Of a stretch of DNA of 64,000 nucleotides, positions 36,772-47,353 are shown in pieces. How positions within the stretch are numbered: position 1 is the first letter of the stretch; every line of letters starts with the position of its first letter. Below the pieces are notes generated by a model. It had not been told where the DNA came from. It searched no databases and was given only the letters and a program-made list of their open reading frames with translations. This stretch comes from Thalassospiraceae bacterium LMO-SO8. GTDB lineage: Bacteria > Pseudomonadota > Alphaproteobacteria > Rhodospirillales > Casp-alpha2. Both the position numbers and the translations under genes were made by a program. Where the stretch lies: NCBI GenBank assembly GCA_031655335.1, contig CP134226.1:3716001-3780000 (forward strand), in the 5' to 3' direction.

Positions 36772-37422
36772 TCACGCCTGACCGATTACTCCTTTCAACT
36801 GGGCCGTCACGGCGTCGATATCGGCCATGCCGTCGACGTCGTTCAGAAGCCCTTGATCCTTGTAGTAAGCCAGGATCGGCGCGGTCTGGGCATGATAGGC
36901 GTCCAGCCGGTTGCGCACCGTTCCCTCCGTATCGTCGGCACGGCGGGTAAACTCCGTCGCGCCGCATTTGTCGCACACGCCGTCCTTGGCGGGCTTTTCG
37001 AACTCGTCGTGGTACCCCTTGCCGCATTTGGCGCAGGTGTAGCGGCCGGTGATTCGCTTGACCATGGCGTCGTCGTCAACGGTCAACTCGATCACGTGGT
37101 CGAGGCTCAATCCCTTGTTCGCGAGCATGGCGGCCAATGCTTCGGCCTGCGGCACGGTGCGCGGAAAACCGTCCAGAATGAACCCTTTCGCGCAATCCGC
37201 CTGTTCGATCCGGGCCGAGATCATGTCGATGATCAGGTCGTCAGGCACCAGATCGCCGCGGGCCATGATCTCTTTCGCCTTGTTGCCGAGGTCGCTGCCC
37301 GAGGCAACGGCGGCGCGCAGCATGTCGCCGGTCGACAATTGAACAAGCCCGTAAGCTTCCTCAAGCCGCTTCGACTGCGTCCCCTTGCCGGCGCCCGGCG
37401 GACCTATCAGCAACAGAATCAT
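36772..37422 (-). CDS. adk: Adenylate kinase
   Basis: This 216-residue enzyme interconverts ATP + AMP and 2 ADP. The P-loop is GPPGAGKGTQS, the AMP-binding region is LSTGDMLRAAVASGS, and FILDGFPRTVPQAEAL is the family signature. The LID domain has a four-cysteine zinc site: YTCAKCGKGYH and DGVCDKCGATEF. The ATG shares one base with the secY stop (TAATG), so translation is coupled. The longer frame upstream overlaps secY and has no family resemblance. Confidence 0.98.
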   Translation of the reverse strand: MILLLIGPPGAGKGTQSKRLEEAYGLVQLSTGDMLRAAVASGSDLGNKAKEIMARGDLVPDDLIIDMISARIEQADCAKGFILDGFPRTVPQAEALAAMLANKGLSLDHVIELTVDDDAMVKRITGRYTCAKCGKGYHDEFEKPAKDGVCDKCGATEFTRRADDTEGTVRNRLDAYHAQTAPILAYYKDQGLLNDVDGMADIDAVTAQLKGVIGQA

Positions 37423-38762
37423 TAACGCCTCCCCCGCAGCCGCTGCTTCTTGATCAGGCCTTCGTACTGATGCGCGATCAAGTGTGACTGAATCTGGGTC
37501 ACCGTATCCATGGTCACCGTGACCACGATCAGCAGCGACGTGCCGCCGAAGTAGAAGGGAACCGAGAAGTTGGAGATCAGCAGTTCGGGAATGGCGCAGA
37601 TGACGGCCAGATACAGGGCACCGACGCAGGTCAGGCGGGTCAACACGCGATCCAGGTATTCGGCCGTGTTCTTGCCCGGACGGATGCCGGGAACGAAGCC
37701 GCCGTACTTCTTCAGGTTCTCGGCCGTGTCGTTCACGTTGAACACGACGGCCGTATAGAAGAAGGCGAAGAACACGATCAGGCCGATGTAGATCGACATA
37801 TAGACGGGGGAGCCACGGCCCAGATAGGCGGCCGCTTCCGTCATCCATTCCGGCCCCTGCCCGGCCGACAGCGTGATGACCGTAATCGGCATCAGCAGCA
37901 GCGAGGACGCGAAGATCGGCGGAATGACGCCCGCGGTGTTGAGCTTGAGCGGCAGGTGGGAGGATTCGCCGCCCATCATCTTGTTACCGCGCTGGCGCTT
38001 GGGATACTGGATCAGGATCCGGCGCTGCGCGCGTTCGACGAACACGACCAGCGCGATGGTCGCCACGGCCATCACCAGGATGCCGATGATCAGGCCCGTC
38101 GGCAGCGCGCCCGTGCGGCCCATTTCGAAGGTCCCGGCCAGGGCCATCGGCAGTTCGGCGACGATGCCCGCGAAAATGATCAGTGAAATGCCGTTTCCGA
38201 CGCCGCGCGCGGTGATCTGTTCGCCCAGCCACATCAGGAACATGGTGCCGCCGGTCAGGGTCACGACCACGGAGAACCGGAAGAAATAGCCCGGTTCGTG
38301 AACCGCCGGCCCCTGGTTGCCCGACATGCCCTCGATCCCGACGGCAATGCCGTAGGCTTGCAGGAGACAGATCAGCACCGTGAGATAGCGCGTGTACTGG
38401 TTGATCCGCTTGCGGCCGGCCTCGCCTTCCTTCTTCATCTGCTCAAGCGACGGCGAAATCGACGTCATCAACTGCATGATGATGGAGGCCGAAATGTACG
38501 GCATGATGTTGAGCGCGAAGATGGTCATGCGCCCCAGCGCACCGCCCGCGAACATGTTGAACATGCCCAGAACACCGCTCTGGTTGGCGCGGAAGATCTC
38601 TTCCAGCACCACCGGATCGATACCCGGCAGCGGGATGAACGTGCCCAGCCTGTAAACGATGAGCGCACCCAGCGTGAACCAGATGCGCTTCTTCAACTCG
38701 GTCGCCTTCGAGAAGGCGCCCAGGTTTACGTTGGCGGCAAGTTGTTCGGCGGCAGAGGCCAT
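37422..38762 (-). CDS. secY: Preprotein translocase subunit SecY
   Basis: This 446-residue protein forms the Sec translocation channel. It begins with LAANVNLGAFSKATELKKRI, has ten hydrophobic helices, and shows family blocks GIDPVVLEEI, NIMPYISASIIMQL and LTCVGALYLAVICAIPEL. The cytoplasmic loop YPKRQRGNKMMGGESSHLPL precedes NTAGVIPPIFASS. It lies 43 bp after rplO and one base into adk, the conserved spc operon order. Confidence 0.98.
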   Translation of the reverse strand: MASAAEQLAANVNLGAFSKATELKKRIWFTLGALIVYRLGTFIPLPGIDPVVLEEIFRANQSGVLGMFNMFAGGALGRMTIFALNIMPYISASIIMQLMTSISPSLEQMKKEGEAGRKRINQYTRYLTVLICLLQAYGIAVGIEGMSGNQGPAVHEPGYFFRFSVVVTLTGGTMFLMWLGEQITARGVGNGISLIIFAGIVAELPMALAGTFEMGRTGALPTGLIIGILVMAVATIALVVFVERAQRRILIQYPKRQRGNKMMGGESSHLPLKLNTAGVIPPIFASSLLLMPITVITLSAGQGPEWMTEAAAYLGRGSPVYMSIYIGLIVFFAFFYTAVVFNVNDTAENLKKYGGFVPGIRPGKNTAEYLDRVLTRLTCVGALYLAVICAIPELLISNFSVPFYFGGTSLLIVVTVTMDTVTQIQSHLIAHQYEGLIKKQRLRGRR

Positions 38763-38805
38763 TCAGTCTTCTCCGGCGGCGGGGGCAAACGCCCTCACCG
38801 TTCTG

Positions 38806-39363
38806 TTATTCGGCGGATTCCCCGGCGGCGGCCTTGTCCTGGGCGCGGCGCTTGTTCTTGCCGCGGATCCCCTTGGTTTCGCTCGCTTCGTCCTTCGCGA
38901 CGGTCGGCGCCGACACGGCCACCGTGCCGCCGGCCTTTTCGACCGCGGCGATGGCGCCCTTGGTGGCGCTTTCGATTTCAAGCGTCACCTTGGCCTTCAG
39001 TTCGCCGTGGCCCAGGAGACGCACGCCGTCCTTCCGCTTCTTCGCGACGCCGGCTTCGACCAGCATGGCGGTCGTCAGGGTCTTCGAACCGTCGATGCGC
39101 TTGGCATCGATCGCTTCCTGCAGCAGGCCGACGTTCAGTTCGGCGAAGTCCTTGGAGAACGGGTTCTTGAAGCCGCGCTTGGGCAGACGCCGGTAGATCG
39201 GCATCTGGCCACCTTCGAAGCCCAGCAGGCTGACGCCGGAGCGGGACTTCTGGCCCTTCATGCCCTTGCCGGACGTCTTGCCGGTGCCGGACGCGATGCC
39301 GCGGCCGACGCGCTTACGCGGACGGGTCGCACCCAGATTGTCACTGATTTCGTTCAAACGCAT
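38806..39363 (-). CDS. rplO: 50S ribosomal protein L15
   Basis: This 185-residue protein is L15: MRLNEISDNLGATRPRKRVG at the start, then GRGIASGTGKTSGKGMKGQ and GFEGGQMPIYRRLPKRGF. E. coli L15 has 144 residues. The extra C-terminal tail of about 40 residues is rich in Ala, Lys and Glu (ETKGIRGKNKRRAQDKAAAG), a lineage-specific extension. It binds 23S rRNA and helps late 50S assembly. rpmD precedes it by 23 bp. Confidence 0.97.
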   Translation of the reverse strand: MRLNEISDNLGATRPRKRVGRGIASGTGKTSGKGMKGQKSRSGVSLLGFEGGQMPIYRRLPKRGFKNPFSKDFAELNVGLLQEAIDAKRIDGSKTLTTAMLVEAGVAKKRKDGVRLLGHGELKAKVTLEIESATKGAIAAVEKAGGTVAVSAPTVAKDEASETKGIRGKNKRRAQDKAAAGESAE

Positions 39364-39386
39364 GGCGGTATTCCTTCGTTAAGTAT

Positions 39387-39578
39387 TTAGTCGCCTTGCT
39401 CGACCCGCACCAGGTGGCTGACTTTATTAATCATGCCGCGCACGGCCGGAGTGTCCTCCAGCACGCGCGAGCGGTGCAATTTGTTCAGGCCCAGGCCCTT
39501 GAGGGTTGCGCGCTGGTCCGCCGGGCGGCCGATGTGGCTGCCGGTCTGGGTGACTTTGACGGTCTTCTTGTCTGCCAT
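39387..39578 (-). CDS. rpmD: 50S ribosomal protein L30
   Basis: This 63-residue protein is L30, with [20 protein letters not shown] and [20 protein letters not shown]. It is the short bacterial form. It lies between rpsE (14 bp before it) and rplO (23 bp after it), the usual place. Confidence 0.96.
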   Translation of the reverse strand: MADKKTVKVTQTGSHIGRPADQRATLKGLGLNKLHRSRVLEDTPAVRGMINKVSHLVRVEQGD

Positions 39579-39592
39579 CTTCAGGGTTCCAA

Positions 39593-40201
39593 TCAGGCCT
39601 GTTCGGTCGTGGCGGAAACGTCGTCGCGACGCTGCACGATATCACCGACCTTTTTCGAGCGGCGGGCCGCCACGGTGCGCGGCGACTGAATTTCCTGCAA
39701 TGCGGCGAAGGTCGCCTTGACCATGTTGTAGGGGTTGGCGCTGCCCATGGATTTGGCAACGACGTCCTGAACGCCCATGGTTTCGAACACGGCGCGCATG
39801 GGGCCGCCCGAAATGATGCCCGTGCCCGGAGGGGCGGAGCGCATGATCACCCGGCCAGCGCCGAAGCGCCCGGCAACGTCATGGTGCAGCGTGCGGCCTT
39901 CGCGCAGCGGCACACGGATCATGTTGCGCTTGGCGGAGTCCGTGGCCTTGCGGATGGCTTCCGGCACTTCACGCGCCTTGCCCGATCCGTATCCGACCCG
40001 GCCCTTGCCGTCGCCGACAACCACCAGGGCCGCGAACGAGAAACGCCGCCCACCCTTGACCACCTTGGCCACGCGGTTGATGTAGACCAGCTTGTCGGTC
40101 AGTTCAGAATCTTCCCGCTGCTCGGGAGAGCGATCCCGGTCCCGGTCACGCCGTCCGCGCGGACCCCGTCCCTGACCTTGTTCGTTGCGTTGCTCTGCCA
40201 T
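39593..40201 (-). CDS. rpsE: 30S ribosomal protein S5
   Basis: This 202-residue protein is S5. The N-terminal double-stranded RNA-binding domain shows [19 protein letters not shown] and [20 protein letters not shown]; the C-terminal domain has [17 protein letters not shown]. It controls decoding accuracy with S4 and S12. An Arg/Asp-rich N-terminal extension of about 28 residues ([19 protein letters not shown]) makes it longer than the 167-residue E. coli protein. It follows rplR by 33 bp. Confidence 0.98.
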   Translation of the reverse strand: MAEQRNEQGQGRGPRGRRDRDRDRSPEQREDSELTDKLVYINRVAKVVKGGRRFSFAALVVVGDGKGRVGYGSGKAREVPEAIRKATDSAKRNMIRVPLREGRTLHHDVAGRFGAGRVIMRSAPPGTGIISGGPMRAVFETMGVQDVVAKSMGSANPYNMVKATFAALQEIQSPRTVAARRSKKVGDIVQRRDDVSATTEQA

Positions 40202-40234
40202 GAGGCTGTTCCTGATTTCCTTGAATGCGTTAAA

Positions 40235-40597
40235 TTAGAACGACAAGCCGGCTTCACGCGCGGCGTCGGCGAGCGCCTTGACCCGCCCGTGGTACTTGTA
40301 GCCGCCACGGTCGAAGATCACTTCCTTGATGCCTTCCTTGACGGCGCGGGCGGCAATCAGCTTGCCCACCTCGCCAGCGGCGGCAACGTTGCAGCCCTTG
40401 GCCAACTTGCCTTTGAGTTCCTTGTCCAGGGACGACGCCGCGGCAAGGGTCTTGCCGGCGCGGTCGTCGATGACCTGAGCATAGATGTGCAGGCCGGAAC
40501 GGAACACGGCCAGGCGCAGGCGGTCGCCGGCGGCCTTGCGGACCTGACGCCGAACGCGCAACTGGCGCTTTTCGAATTTTTCGCGAGCGTTGGCCAT
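40235..40597 (-). CDS. rplR: 50S ribosomal protein L18
   Basis: This 120-residue protein is L18, which carries 5S rRNA into the 50S subunit with L5. [34 protein letters not shown] and [20 protein letters not shown] are the conserved blocks. It lies 3 bp after rplF. Confidence 0.97.
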   Translation of the reverse strand: MANAREKFEKRQLRVRRQVRKAAGDRLRLAVFRSGLHIYAQVIDDRAGKTLAAASSLDKELKGKLAKGCNVAAAGEVGKLIAARAVKEGIKEVIFDRGGYKYHGRVKALADAAREAGLSF

Positions 40598-40600
40598 GAC

Positions 40601-41134
40601 TTACTTCTTCTTCCCTTCCTTGCGGAGAATGAATTCACCGGCATAGCGGACACCCTTGCCCTTGTAGGGCTCCGGCGGACGATACGCGCGGATTTCCGCC
40701 GCGACCTGACCGACAAGCTGCTTGTCGATGCCTTCAATGACGATCTGCGTCTGTTCCGGGCAGGCGATCTTGATGCCGGCCGGCACCGGATACTCGACGT
40801 CGTGGCTGAAACCAAGCTGCAAAACCAGCTTGTTGCCCTGCATGGCGGCACGGTAGCCGACGCCGGAAATATCCAGCTGCTTCTTGAAGCCCTGGCTGAC
40901 GCCTTCCACCAGGTTATTCACCTTGGTGCGGCTCATGCCCCACATCTGCCGGGCGCGCTGGGTATCGTTCGCGGGCGCGAACTTGATCAGATTGTCTTCC
41001 ATGGTGACGACGACATCGTCAACCAGGGTCTCGCTCAGCTCGCCCAGCTTGCCCTTGGCCTTGACCGTCATGCCGTCGATTTCGACGGTGACGCCGTCAG
41101 GCACCAGGACCGGGTTTTTTCCAATACGCGACAT
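40601..41134 (-). CDS. rplF: 50S ribosomal protein L6
   Basis: This 177-residue protein is L6, with two related domains; [19 protein letters not shown] begins the first and [20 protein letters not shown] ends the second. It binds 23S rRNA near the sarcin-ricin loop and factor site. The ATG at 41134 gives the family start; the longer frame overlaps the intergenic region and rpsH. It lies 35 bp after rpsH. Confidence 0.98.
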   Translation of the reverse strand: MSRIGKNPVLVPDGVTVEIDGMTVKAKGKLGELSETLVDDVVVTMEDNLIKFAPANDTQRARQMWGMSRTKVNNLVEGVSQGFKKQLDISGVGYRAAMQGNKLVLQLGFSHDVEYPVPAGIKIACPEQTQIVIEGIDKQLVGQVAAEIRAYRPPEPYKGKGVRYAGEFILRKEGKKK

Positions 41135-41169
41135 AATGAACCGCCTTCTCGTTCGTTCGCCGGGTGTTC

Positions 41170-41568
41170 TTAGAACACCTGGCAGAGAATTTCGCCGCCG
41201 ACGTTGTGTTCGCGGCATTCATGATCGGACAGCACGCCCCGAGGGGTCGACAGGATGGAAATGCCCAGCCCGTTGTAGACCCGCGGCAGGTCGCCGATGC
41301 CCGAATAGACACGCCGGCCCGGCGTCGACACGCGCTGGATCTCGCGGATCACGGGCTGGCCTTCGTGGTACTTCAGTTCGATTTCCAGTTCCGCCATGCC
41401 GGGCTTTTCTTCGCGCTTCTGAAAGCCACGGATGTAGCCTTCGCGCTTCAGAACCTCGAGCACGTTGGCCCGCAGATTCGAAGACGGCGACAGAACCACG
41501 GCCTTGCGCGCCTGTTGTCCGTTGCGGATGCGGGTGAGCATATCACCCAGGGGATCGGTCATAGACAT
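41170..41568 (-). CDS. rpsH: 30S ribosomal protein S8
   Basis: This 132-residue protein is S8: [16 protein letters not shown] at the start, [20 protein letters not shown] in the middle, and [16 protein letters not shown] near the end. It is a primary 16S rRNA binder (helix 21) and in E. coli represses spc operon translation; a similar mRNA site is not evident by eye. It lies 18 bp after rpsN. Confidence 0.98.
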   Translation of the reverse strand: MSMTDPLGDMLTRIRNGQQARKAVVLSPSSNLRANVLEVLKREGYIRGFQKREEKPGMAELEIELKYHEGQPVIREIQRVSTPGRRVYSGIGDLPRVYNGLGISILSTPRGVLSDHECREHNVGGEILCQVF

Positions 41569-41586
41569 GCCAGTATCTTTCCCTTC

Positions 41587-41892
41587 CTACCAGCTCGACT
41601 TGACCATGCCGGGAATCATCCCGTCAGAGGCCAAATCCCGCATAGCAATGCGGGAAATCTTGAATTTGCGATAATTCCCGCGCGACCGGCCCGACAATTC
41701 GCACCGCAGGCGGTACCTGGTCGGCGAGGAGTTGCGGGGCAGTGCCGCCAGTTTGAGATGCGCATTGAAGCGGTCTTCCGGCGATGCCGTTTCGTCCTTC
41801 GTGATCGCCTTCAGACGTTCCCGTTTCGCGGCATAGCTCTTCGCCATGCGGGCCCGCTTGTTGTTTTTCTCAATCGCGCTTTTCTTCGCCAT
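41587..41892 (-). CDS. rpsN: 30S ribosomal protein S14 (zinc-free long form)
   Basis: This 101-residue protein is S14 of the long, cysteine-poor type, without the CxxC pairs of the short zinc form. [20 protein letters not shown] opens it, and [19 protein letters not shown] and [13 protein letters not shown] close it. The single form in this operon means that zinc does not limit its use. It follows rplE by 26 bp. Confidence 0.97.
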   Translation of the reverse strand: MAKKSAIEKNNKRARMAKSYAAKRERLKAITKDETASPEDRFNAHLKLAALPRNSSPTRYRLRCELSGRSRGNYRKFKISRIAMRDLASDGMIPGMVKSSW

Positions 41893-41918
41893 TACTCGAT
41901 CTCCATCCGCCGCTGGGC

Positions 41919-42464
41919 TTACTTGGTGGCCAGCGGCATGTTGAAAGCCTTCAACAAAGCCTTCGCTTCATCATCGGTTTCGGCCGAGGTGCAGATCACG
42001 ATGTCCATACCCCGGACCTTGTCGACCTGGTCATAGTCGATTTCCGGGAACACGATCTGTTCCTTCAACCCCATGGCAAAGTTGCCATGTCCGTCGAAAC
42101 ACTTGCCCTGGATGCCGCGGAAGTCGCGAACACGCGGCAGCGCGATGTTCACCAGGCGATCCAGGAATTCGTACATGCGGTCCTTGCGCAGCGTGACCTT
42201 GGCACCGATGACCATGCCTTCGCGCAGCTTGAAGCCGGCGATGGACTTCTTGGCCCGGGTCGCCACCGGCTTCTGGCCGGTGATGCGGGTCAGGTCCTGA
42301 AGCGCGCCGTCGACGCGCTTGCGGTCCTCGGTGGCGTCGCCGACACCCATGTTGAGAACGATCTTCTCAAGCTTGGGAACCTGATAGGTGTTCGCGTAAC
42401 CGAACTCCTCCATCAAGGCCGGCTTGATTTCCTTCTCGTAAACTTCTTTGAGCCGTGTAGCCAT
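41919..42464 (-). CDS. rplE: 50S ribosomal protein L5
   Basis: This 181-residue protein is L5, part of the 5S rRNA particle in the central protuberance. [38 protein letters not shown] and [20 protein letters not shown] are conserved. The ATG at 42464 gives the family start [13 protein letters not shown]; the longer frame runs back over rplX. It lies 16 bp after rplX. Confidence 0.98.
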   Translation of the reverse strand: MATRLKEVYEKEIKPALMEEFGYANTYQVPKLEKIVLNMGVGDATEDRKRVDGALQDLTRITGQKPVATRAKKSIAGFKLREGMVIGAKVTLRKDRMYEFLDRLVNIALPRVRDFRGIQGKCFDGHGNFAMGLKEQIVFPEIDYDQVDKVRGMDIVICTSAETDDEAKALLKAFNMPLATK

Positions 42465-42480
42465 CGTCAGAGGCCCTCGC

Positions 42481-42795
42481 TTAATCAATCTGCTCGCCGG
42501 ACCGCTTGGCAAAGCGGACCTTGCGGCCGTCATTCAGGATCTTGGTGCCGACGCGGGTCGGCTTGCCGTCCTTGGGGTCCCGATGGGCCAAATTCGACAG
42601 GTGGATGGGGGCTTCACGTTCGATGATGCCGCCCGTGGACGTCTGCGTCGCACGCTGGTGCCGCTTCATGCGGTTGACACCTTGGACAACGGCGCGGTCG
42701 GCGGTGGGAAGCACCTTAAGCACCTCGCCTTCCTTGCCCTTGTCGCGGCCGGTCAGAACAACGACCTTATCGCCCTTTTTGATTCTCGCTACCAT
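42481..42795 (-). CDS. rplX: 50S ribosomal protein L24
   Basis: This 104-residue protein is L24, with a KOW motif ([19 protein letters not shown]) and [20 protein letters not shown]. It is an early assembly initiator of the 50S subunit. It lies 15 bp after rplN. Confidence 0.97.
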   Translation of the reverse strand: MVARIKKGDKVVVLTGRDKGKEGEVLKVLPTADRAVVQGVNRMKRHQRATQTSTGGIIEREAPIHLSNLAHRDPKDGKPTRVGTKILNDGRKVRFAKRSGEQID

Positions 42796-42810
42796 TTCTG
42801 CGGTTCCTCG

Positions 42811-43179
42811 TCAGATCACTTCCGGCGCCAGCGACACGATCTTCATGTAGGCCTTGGCCCGAAGTTCACGGGTCACCGGGCCGAAGATACGCGTGCCGAT
42901 GGGCTCGCCGGCGTTGTTGATCAGCACGGCGGCATTGCTGTCGAAGCGGATGGTCGTGCCGTCCGCGCGCCGAATGTCCTTCGCCGTGCGCACGACGACA
43001 GCCTTCACGACCTCGCCCTTCTTCACGCGGCCCCGCGGGATCGCTTCCTTGACGGAGCAGACGATCACGTCGCCCACGGAAGCGTACTTGCGCTTCGAAC
43101 CGCCCAGCACCTTGATGCACTGGACCCGGCGGGCGCCGGAGTTGTCGGCAACGTCCAAGTTTGTTTCGGACTGGATCAT
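42811..43179 (-). CDS. rplN: 50S ribosomal protein L14
   Basis: This 122-residue protein is L14: [20 protein letters not shown] at the start, [19 protein letters not shown] in the middle and [20 protein letters not shown] near the end. It lies at the 30S-50S interface and contacts L19 and 16S rRNA. It is 57 bp after rpsQ. Confidence 0.98.
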   Translation of the reverse strand: MIQSETNLDVADNSGARRVQCIKVLGGSKRKYASVGDVIVCSVKEAIPRGRVKKGEVVKAVVVRTAKDIRRADGTTIRFDSNAAVLINNAGEPIGTRIFGPVTRELRAKAYMKIVSLAPEVI

Positions 43180-43236
43180 TGTTCTTGTCCTTGATTAAAG
43201 AGCGTCTACCACTGGGCCATTGGACCCGGTTCGGCG

Positions 43237-43473
43237 TCAGCCCGCCTCGCTTACCACTTCCCAGGTCTTCCGCTTCGAAATCGGGCGGGTTTCCCGGATC
43301 TGGACCTGGTCGCCAACCTTGCACGCGTTGTTCTCGTCGTGCGCGGCGTACTTCTTGGTCCGCTTGATGAACTTCTTGTAGAGCGGATGCTTGAACCGGC
43401 GTTCAACCTGAACCGTCACGGTCTTGTCCATCTTGTCGCTGACGACGACGCCCTGCAGGGTACGTTTCGGCAT
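43237..43473 (-). CDS. rpsQ: 30S ribosomal protein S17
   Basis: This 78-residue protein is S17, an OB-fold primary binder of 16S r[42 protein letters not shown] and [14 protein letters not shown] are the family blocks. It follows rpmC by 17 bp. Confidence 0.97.
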   Translation of the reverse strand: MPKRTLQGVVVSDKMDKTVTVQVERRFKHPLYKKFIKRTKKYAAHDENNACKVGDQVQIRETRPISKRKTWEVVSEAG

Positions 43474-43490
43474 CTTTCGCTACCTCTTTG

Positions 43491-43697
43491 TCAGGACGCC
43501 GCGGCGACGGTGCCGCGCTCGCCCAGAATGGTTTTGATGCGCGCGATGTCGCGGCGAACCGCCCGCACCTGCGCCGTGTTTTCCAAAGCACCCGACGCCT
43601 GCTGGAAGCGCAGATTGAAAGCTTCCTTTTTCAGGCCCATGAGCTGGTCTTTCAGCTCGTCGTCGGACTTGGTCTTGAGATCAATAGCCTTCGTCAT
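43491..43697 (-). CDS. rpmC: 50S ribosomal protein L29
   Basis: This 68-residue protein is L29, a two-helix protein at the tunnel exit that, with L23, contacts trigger factor and [23 protein letters not shown] and [20 protein letters not shown] are characteristic. Its start is 3 bp after the rplP stop. Confidence 0.97.
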   Translation of the reverse strand: MTKAIDLKTKSDDELKDQLMGLKKEAFNLRFQQASGALENTAQVRAVRRDIARIKTILGERGTVAAAS

Positions 43698-43700
43698 GGC

Positions 43701-44120
43701 TTAGTGCTCCTCGCCCAGGCGGGTGACGAACCGCGTTTCGATGGGCAGCTTGGCGGCCGCGAGTTCCATGGCCTCTTTCGCCACTTCATACGAAACGCCG
43801 TCGATTTCGAACATGATGCGGCCCGGCTTCACGCGGGCGGCCCAGAATTCCGGCGTACCCTTACCTTTACCCTGGCGGACTTCGGCCGGCTTCTTCGACA
43901 CCGGCACGTCCGGGAAGATGCGGATCCACACACGCCCGGCGCGCTTCATGTGGCGCGTCATGGCACGGCGCGCGGCTTCGATCTGACGCGACGTGATACG
44001 GTTCGGCGAGGTCGCCTTCAGGCCGAAGGCACCGAAGTTGAGCGTCGTTCCACCCTTGGCGTTGCCATGGATGCGGCCTTTGAAGGCCTTCCGGTATTTC
44101 ATTCTTTTCGGGGCCAGCAT
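43701..44120 (-). CDS. rplP: 50S ribosomal protein L16
   Basis: This 139-residue protein is L16, which sits near the A-site tRNA elbow. [40 protein letters not shown] and the glycine-rich [20 protein letters not shown] are conserved. It follows rpsC by 45 bp. Confidence 0.98.
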   Translation of the reverse strand: MLAPKRMKYRKAFKGRIHGNAKGGTTLNFGAFGLKATSPNRITSRQIEAARRAMTRHMKRAGRVWIRIFPDVPVSKKPAEVRQGKGKGTPEFWAARVKPGRIMFEIDGVSYEVAKEAMELAAAKLPIETRFVTRLGEEH

Positions 44121-44165
44121 GTTCCGTCGCCTATCCCAGTTTTGCTTCTATCCGACCGATACCGC

Positions 44166-44846
44166 TTAGCGGACCGGCTGTTGTTCCTGCGCGAGCTTGT
44201 CCAGCGCCATCGGATCGTGGGCAAGAATTTCACCCTTGTAGATCCAGACCTTCACGCCGCAGGCGCCGTAGGTCGTGTTGGCAGTGGCTTCGCCATAGTC
44301 AATGTTGGCGCGCAGCGTGTGCAGGGGCACGCGGCCCTCGCGGTACCACTGCATGCGCGCGATTTCAGCACCGCCCAGACGGCCCGCACAGTTGATGCGG
44401 ATACCTTCGGCCCCGAGACGCAGCGCCGACTGCACGGCGCGCTTCATGGCCCGACGGATCGACACGCGGCGTTCCATCTGCTGGGCGACGTTTTCGGCGA
44501 CCAGTTGGGCGTCGATTTCCGGCTTGCGGATTTCAACGATGTTCAGGTGCACTTCCGAGGAAGTCATGGCGGCGACTTCGCGGCGCAGCTTTTCGATGTC
44601 CGCGCCCTTCTTGCCGATGACCACGCCCGGGCGGGCCGTGTGAATCGTCACGCGGGCCTTCTTGGCGGGACGCTCGATGATGATCTTCGACACGCCGGCC
44701 TGGTGCAGGCGCTCCTTCAGCATCTTGCGGATCTTGATGTCCTCGTGCAGCAGGGTCGCGTAATCGCCGTCGTTGGCGAACCACCGCGAATCCCAGGTGC
44801 GGTTGATGCCGAGGCGGAGCCCGACCGGATTGACTTTCTGACCCAT
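44166..44846 (-). CDS. rpsC: 30S ribosomal protein S3
   Basis: This 226-residue protein is S3. It starts [20 protein letters not shown], carries a KH-type RNA-binding domain ([20 protein letters not shown]), and ends with [12 protein letters not shown] and a short tail. It forms the mRNA entry helicase region with S4 and S5. It begins immediately after the rplV stop with no gap. Confidence 0.98.
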   Translation of the reverse strand: MGQKVNPVGLRLGINRTWDSRWFANDGDYATLLHEDIKIRKMLKERLHQAGVSKIIIERPAKKARVTIHTARPGVVIGKKGADIEKLRREVAAMTSSEVHLNIVEIRKPEIDAQLVAENVAQQMERRVSIRRAMKRAVQSALRLGAEGIRINCAGRLGGAEIARMQWYREGRVPLHTLRANIDYGEATANTTYGACGVKVWIYKGEILAHDPMALDKLAQEQQPVR

Positions 44847-45227
44847 TTAGGCGGTCTCCTCACGTTCGCGCACGATGACCCGAAGGTTCGAGAACGGTTT
44901 CTCGATGCGCCCCACGCGCCCGCGGGCGCGCGCTTTCCATCGTTTCATGACCAGGCTGCGGCCTACGGTGGCCTCCGACACGACCAGACGGTCAACGTCG
45001 AGCTGGTGGTTGTTTTCCGCGTTGGCAATCGCGCTTTCCAGCACCTTCTTCACCTCGATCGCGATGCGACGCTTGGAGAAGGTGAGCTGCGCCAGCGCCC
45101 GCTCGCACGGCAGACCGCGGATGCTTTCCGCAACCAGGTTCAGCTTGCGCGGGCTGGTCCGGATGTGCCGGGAATAGGCCATCGCTTCGTTGTCCTTGAG
45201 GGGACGTTCTGCTGAAGACTTACCCAT
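44847..45227 (-). CDS. rplV: 50S ribosomal protein L22
   Basis: This 126-residue protein is L22, whose extended hairpin lines the exit tunnel. [40 protein letters not shown] and [16 protein letters not shown] are conserved. The ATG at 45227 includes a short alphaproteobacterial N-terminal extension ([16 protein letters not shown]). It is 2 bp after rpsS. Confidence 0.97.
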   Translation of the reverse strand: MGKSSAERPLKDNEAMAYSRHIRTSPRKLNLVAESIRGLPCERALAQLTFSKRRIAIEVKKVLESAIANAENNHQLDVDRLVVSEATVGRSLVMKRWKARARGRVGRIEKPFSNLRVIVREREETA

Positions 45228-45229
45228 GA

Positions 45230-45508
45230 TTAGCCCCTCTTCGCCTTCTTGTCGGCAGCGTGGCCGTGATAGGTCCGGCTCGGCGAGAATTCACCGAACT
45301 TGTGGCCGATCATTTCCTCGGTCACCAGGACGGGGATGAACTTCTGGCCGTTGTAGACGCCGAAATTCAGACCCACGAACTGGGGCAGAATGGTCGACCG
45401 GCGCGACCAGGTCTTGATCACCGAATTACGTCCGGACGCCCGGGTTTCTTCTGCCTTCTTCAGCAGATAACCGTCGACGAAAGGACCTTTCCAAACGGAA
45501 CGTGACAT
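45230..45508 (-). CDS. rpsS: 30S ribosomal protein S19
   Basis: This 92-residue protein is S19: [20 protein letters not shown] at the start, [20 protein letters not shown], and [17 protein letters not shown] near the end. It lies in the 30S head by the A-site finger. It follows rplB by 11 bp. Confidence 0.98.
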   Translation of the reverse strand: MSRSVWKGPFVDGYLLKKAEETRASGRNSVIKTWSRRSTILPQFVGLNFGVYNGQKFIPVLVTEEMIGHKFGEFSPSRTYHGHAADKKAKRG

Positions 45509-45519
45509 CGATCGCTCCT

Positions 45520-46356
45520 TTACCGCTTCTTACGGACGTGACGCGACCGCATGATCAGCTTGTCCGTTTTCTTGTTGTTCCGGGTCTTCTTACCCTTCGT
45601 GGGCTTGCCCCACGGGGTCACCGGATGGCGGCCGCCCGAGGTGCGGCCTTCGCCGCCGCCATGCGGGTGGTCGATCGGGTTCATCGCAACACCGCGGACC
45701 GACGGACGCTTGCCCAGCCAGCGCTTGCGCCCGGCCTTGCCGATCTTGGTGTTCTGCTGATCCGGGTTCGACACGGCGCCGATGGTGGCCATGCACTCGC
45801 CGCGGACCATGCGCAGTTCACCGGACGACAGGCGGATCTGGGCGTAGCCCTGATCCTTACCGATGATCTGGGCGTAGGTGCCGGCCGAGCGGGCCAACTG
45901 GCCGCCCTTGCCCTGCTTCATCTCCACGTTGTGGACGATGGTGCCGACCGGGATGTTCTTCATGGGCATGGCGTTGCCCGGCTTGATGTCCGCATGCTCG
46001 CCGGCGACGACCTTGTCGCCGGGGCGCACGCGCTGCGGCGCCAGGATGTAGGCGATCTCGCCGTCTTCGTACTTCACCAGGGCGATGAACGCCGTGCGGT
46101 TGGGGTCATATTCCAGCCGCTCGATGGTCGCCTCGACGTCGTACTTCTGACGCTTGAAGTCGATGACGCGGTAGCGCTGCTTGTGCCCGCCGCCGATCCG
46201 GCGCGCGGTGATGCGACCCGTATTGTTGCGGCCGCCCTTCTTGCGCAGGCCTTCGGTCAGCGTCTTTTCGGGCTTGCCCTTATAAAGATCGCTGCGGTCC
46301 ACCAGAATAAGGCCCCGGCGGCCGGGCGTGGTCGGTTTAAATTGTGTCAGAGCCAT
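45520..46356 (-). CDS. rplB: 50S ribosomal protein L2
   Basis: This 278-residue protein is L2, needed for subunit joining and peptidyl transferase activity. KTPGRRG-like opening [39 protein letters not shown] and [20 protein letters not shown] are conserved; the last carries the key His. It lies 51 bp after rplW. Confidence 0.98.
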   Translation of the reverse strand: MALTQFKPTTPGRRGLILVDRSDLYKGKPEKTLTEGLRKKGGRNNTGRITARRIGGGHKQRYRVIDFKRQKYDVEATIERLEYDPNRTAFIALVKYEDGEIAYILAPQRVRPGDKVVAGEHADIKPGNAMPMKNIPVGTIVHNVEMKQGKGGQLARSAGTYAQIIGKDQGYAQIRLSSGELRMVRGECMATIGAVSNPDQQNTKIGKAGRKRWLGKRPSVRGVAMNPIDHPHGGGEGRTSGGRHPVTPWGKPTKGKKTRNNKKTDKLIMRSRHVRKKR

Positions 46357-46407
46357 TGGTCTCTGCCCTTTTTCTTCTCAAATCCCGTAGGGAACCCCGA
46401 AAGGCCC

Positions 46408-46731
46408 CTAGATACCCGTGGTCACGTCGATGGAGTTGCCTTCGGCCAGCGTAACGACGGCCTTCTTGGCATCGGCACGCTTGCCGGGACGACCGCGGAA
46501 ACGTTTCGCCTTGCCCTTGGAGATCAGCGTGTTGACCGAAGTCACCTTCACCTTGAACAGTTCTTCGACGGCGGCCTTAACTTCGAACTTGTCGGCGTCC
46601 ATGGGCACGAAGAAGCTGACCTGATTGTGTTCGGCCATCAGGGTGGCTTTTTCGGTGATCACCGGACGGCGCAGGATTTCCATCATGCGCTCTTTCGAAA
46701 CCGTCGCGTTGTTGGGGCTGTAGCGGCTCAT
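46408..46731 (-). CDS. rplW: 50S ribosomal protein L23
   Basis: This 107-residue protein is L23, the docking site for trigger factor and SRP at the tunnel exit. [40 protein letters not shown] and [20 protein letters not shown] are conserved. The start ATG overlaps the rplD stop by 4 bp. The long frame further upstream is a different reading of rplD and rplC. Confidence 0.97.
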   Translation of the reverse strand: MSRYSPNNATVSKERMMEILRRPVITEKATLMAEHNQVSFFVPMDADKFEVKAAVEELFKVKVTSVNTLISKGKAKRFRGRPGKRADAKKAVVTLAEGNSIDVTTGI

Positions 46732-47348
46732 TTCAGGCGCTCCGTCAGCTTGTCCACGCCGGCCTGGGTAATCACCAGGGTATCGCGGCGCAGGATGTCG
46801 TAAACGTTGGCCCCGCCGGACGGCAGCACGTCGATGCCGATCAGGTTGGCGGCTGCCTTGGCGAAGTTGGTATCGACCTGTTCGCCGTCGATGACCAGGG
46901 CGCGGCCCCAACCCAGCTTTTCCAGCTGCTTGGCCAGTTCGCTGGTCTTCGGCGCCTTCATGGCGGCGCTGTCGATGATGACCAGCTTGCCTTCCTTCTG
47001 CTTCGCGCTGATGGCCGACTTGAGGGCCAAGCGGCGAACCTTCTTCGGCAGGTCGTGGCTGTGGTCGCGGACGACCGGGCCGAACACGATGCCGCCGCCG
47101 CGCATCTGGGTCACGTACTTGGACCCCTGGCGGGCGCGGCCCGTGCCCTTCTGCTTGAAGGGCTTGGCACCCGTGCCGTTGATTTCGGAACGGCCCTTGG
47201 TCTTGTGCGTGCCGGCACGGCGCTTGGCGAGCTGCCAATTGACCGTACGCGCCATCAGATCGCCACGGACGTCGATCCCGAAGACCGCTTCGTCCAGGTC
47301 GATGTCGCCGACCTTCTTGTTGGCGAGCGAGATAATGTCCAGCTTCAT
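46728..47348 (-). CDS. rplD: 50S ribosomal protein L4
   Basis: This 206-residue protein is L4. [20 protein letters not shown] and [20 protein letters not shown] form the tunnel-lining loop, with [20 protein letters not shown] after it. In E. coli L4 represses the S10 operon by acting on the leader; no equivalent leader was sought in detail here. It lies 5 bp after rplC and overlaps rplW by 4 bp. Confidence 0.98.
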   Translation of the reverse strand: MKLDIISLANKKVGDIDLDEAVFGIDVRGDLMARTVNWQLAKRRAGTHKTKGRSEINGTGAKPFKQKGTGRARQGSKYVTQMRGGGIVFGPVVRDHSHDLPKKVRRLALKSAISAKQKEGKLVIIDSAAMKAPKTSELAKQLEKLGWGRALVIDGEQVDTNFAKAAANLIGIDVLPSGGANVYDILRRDTLVITQAGVDKLTERLK

Positions 47349-47353
47349 CGCCC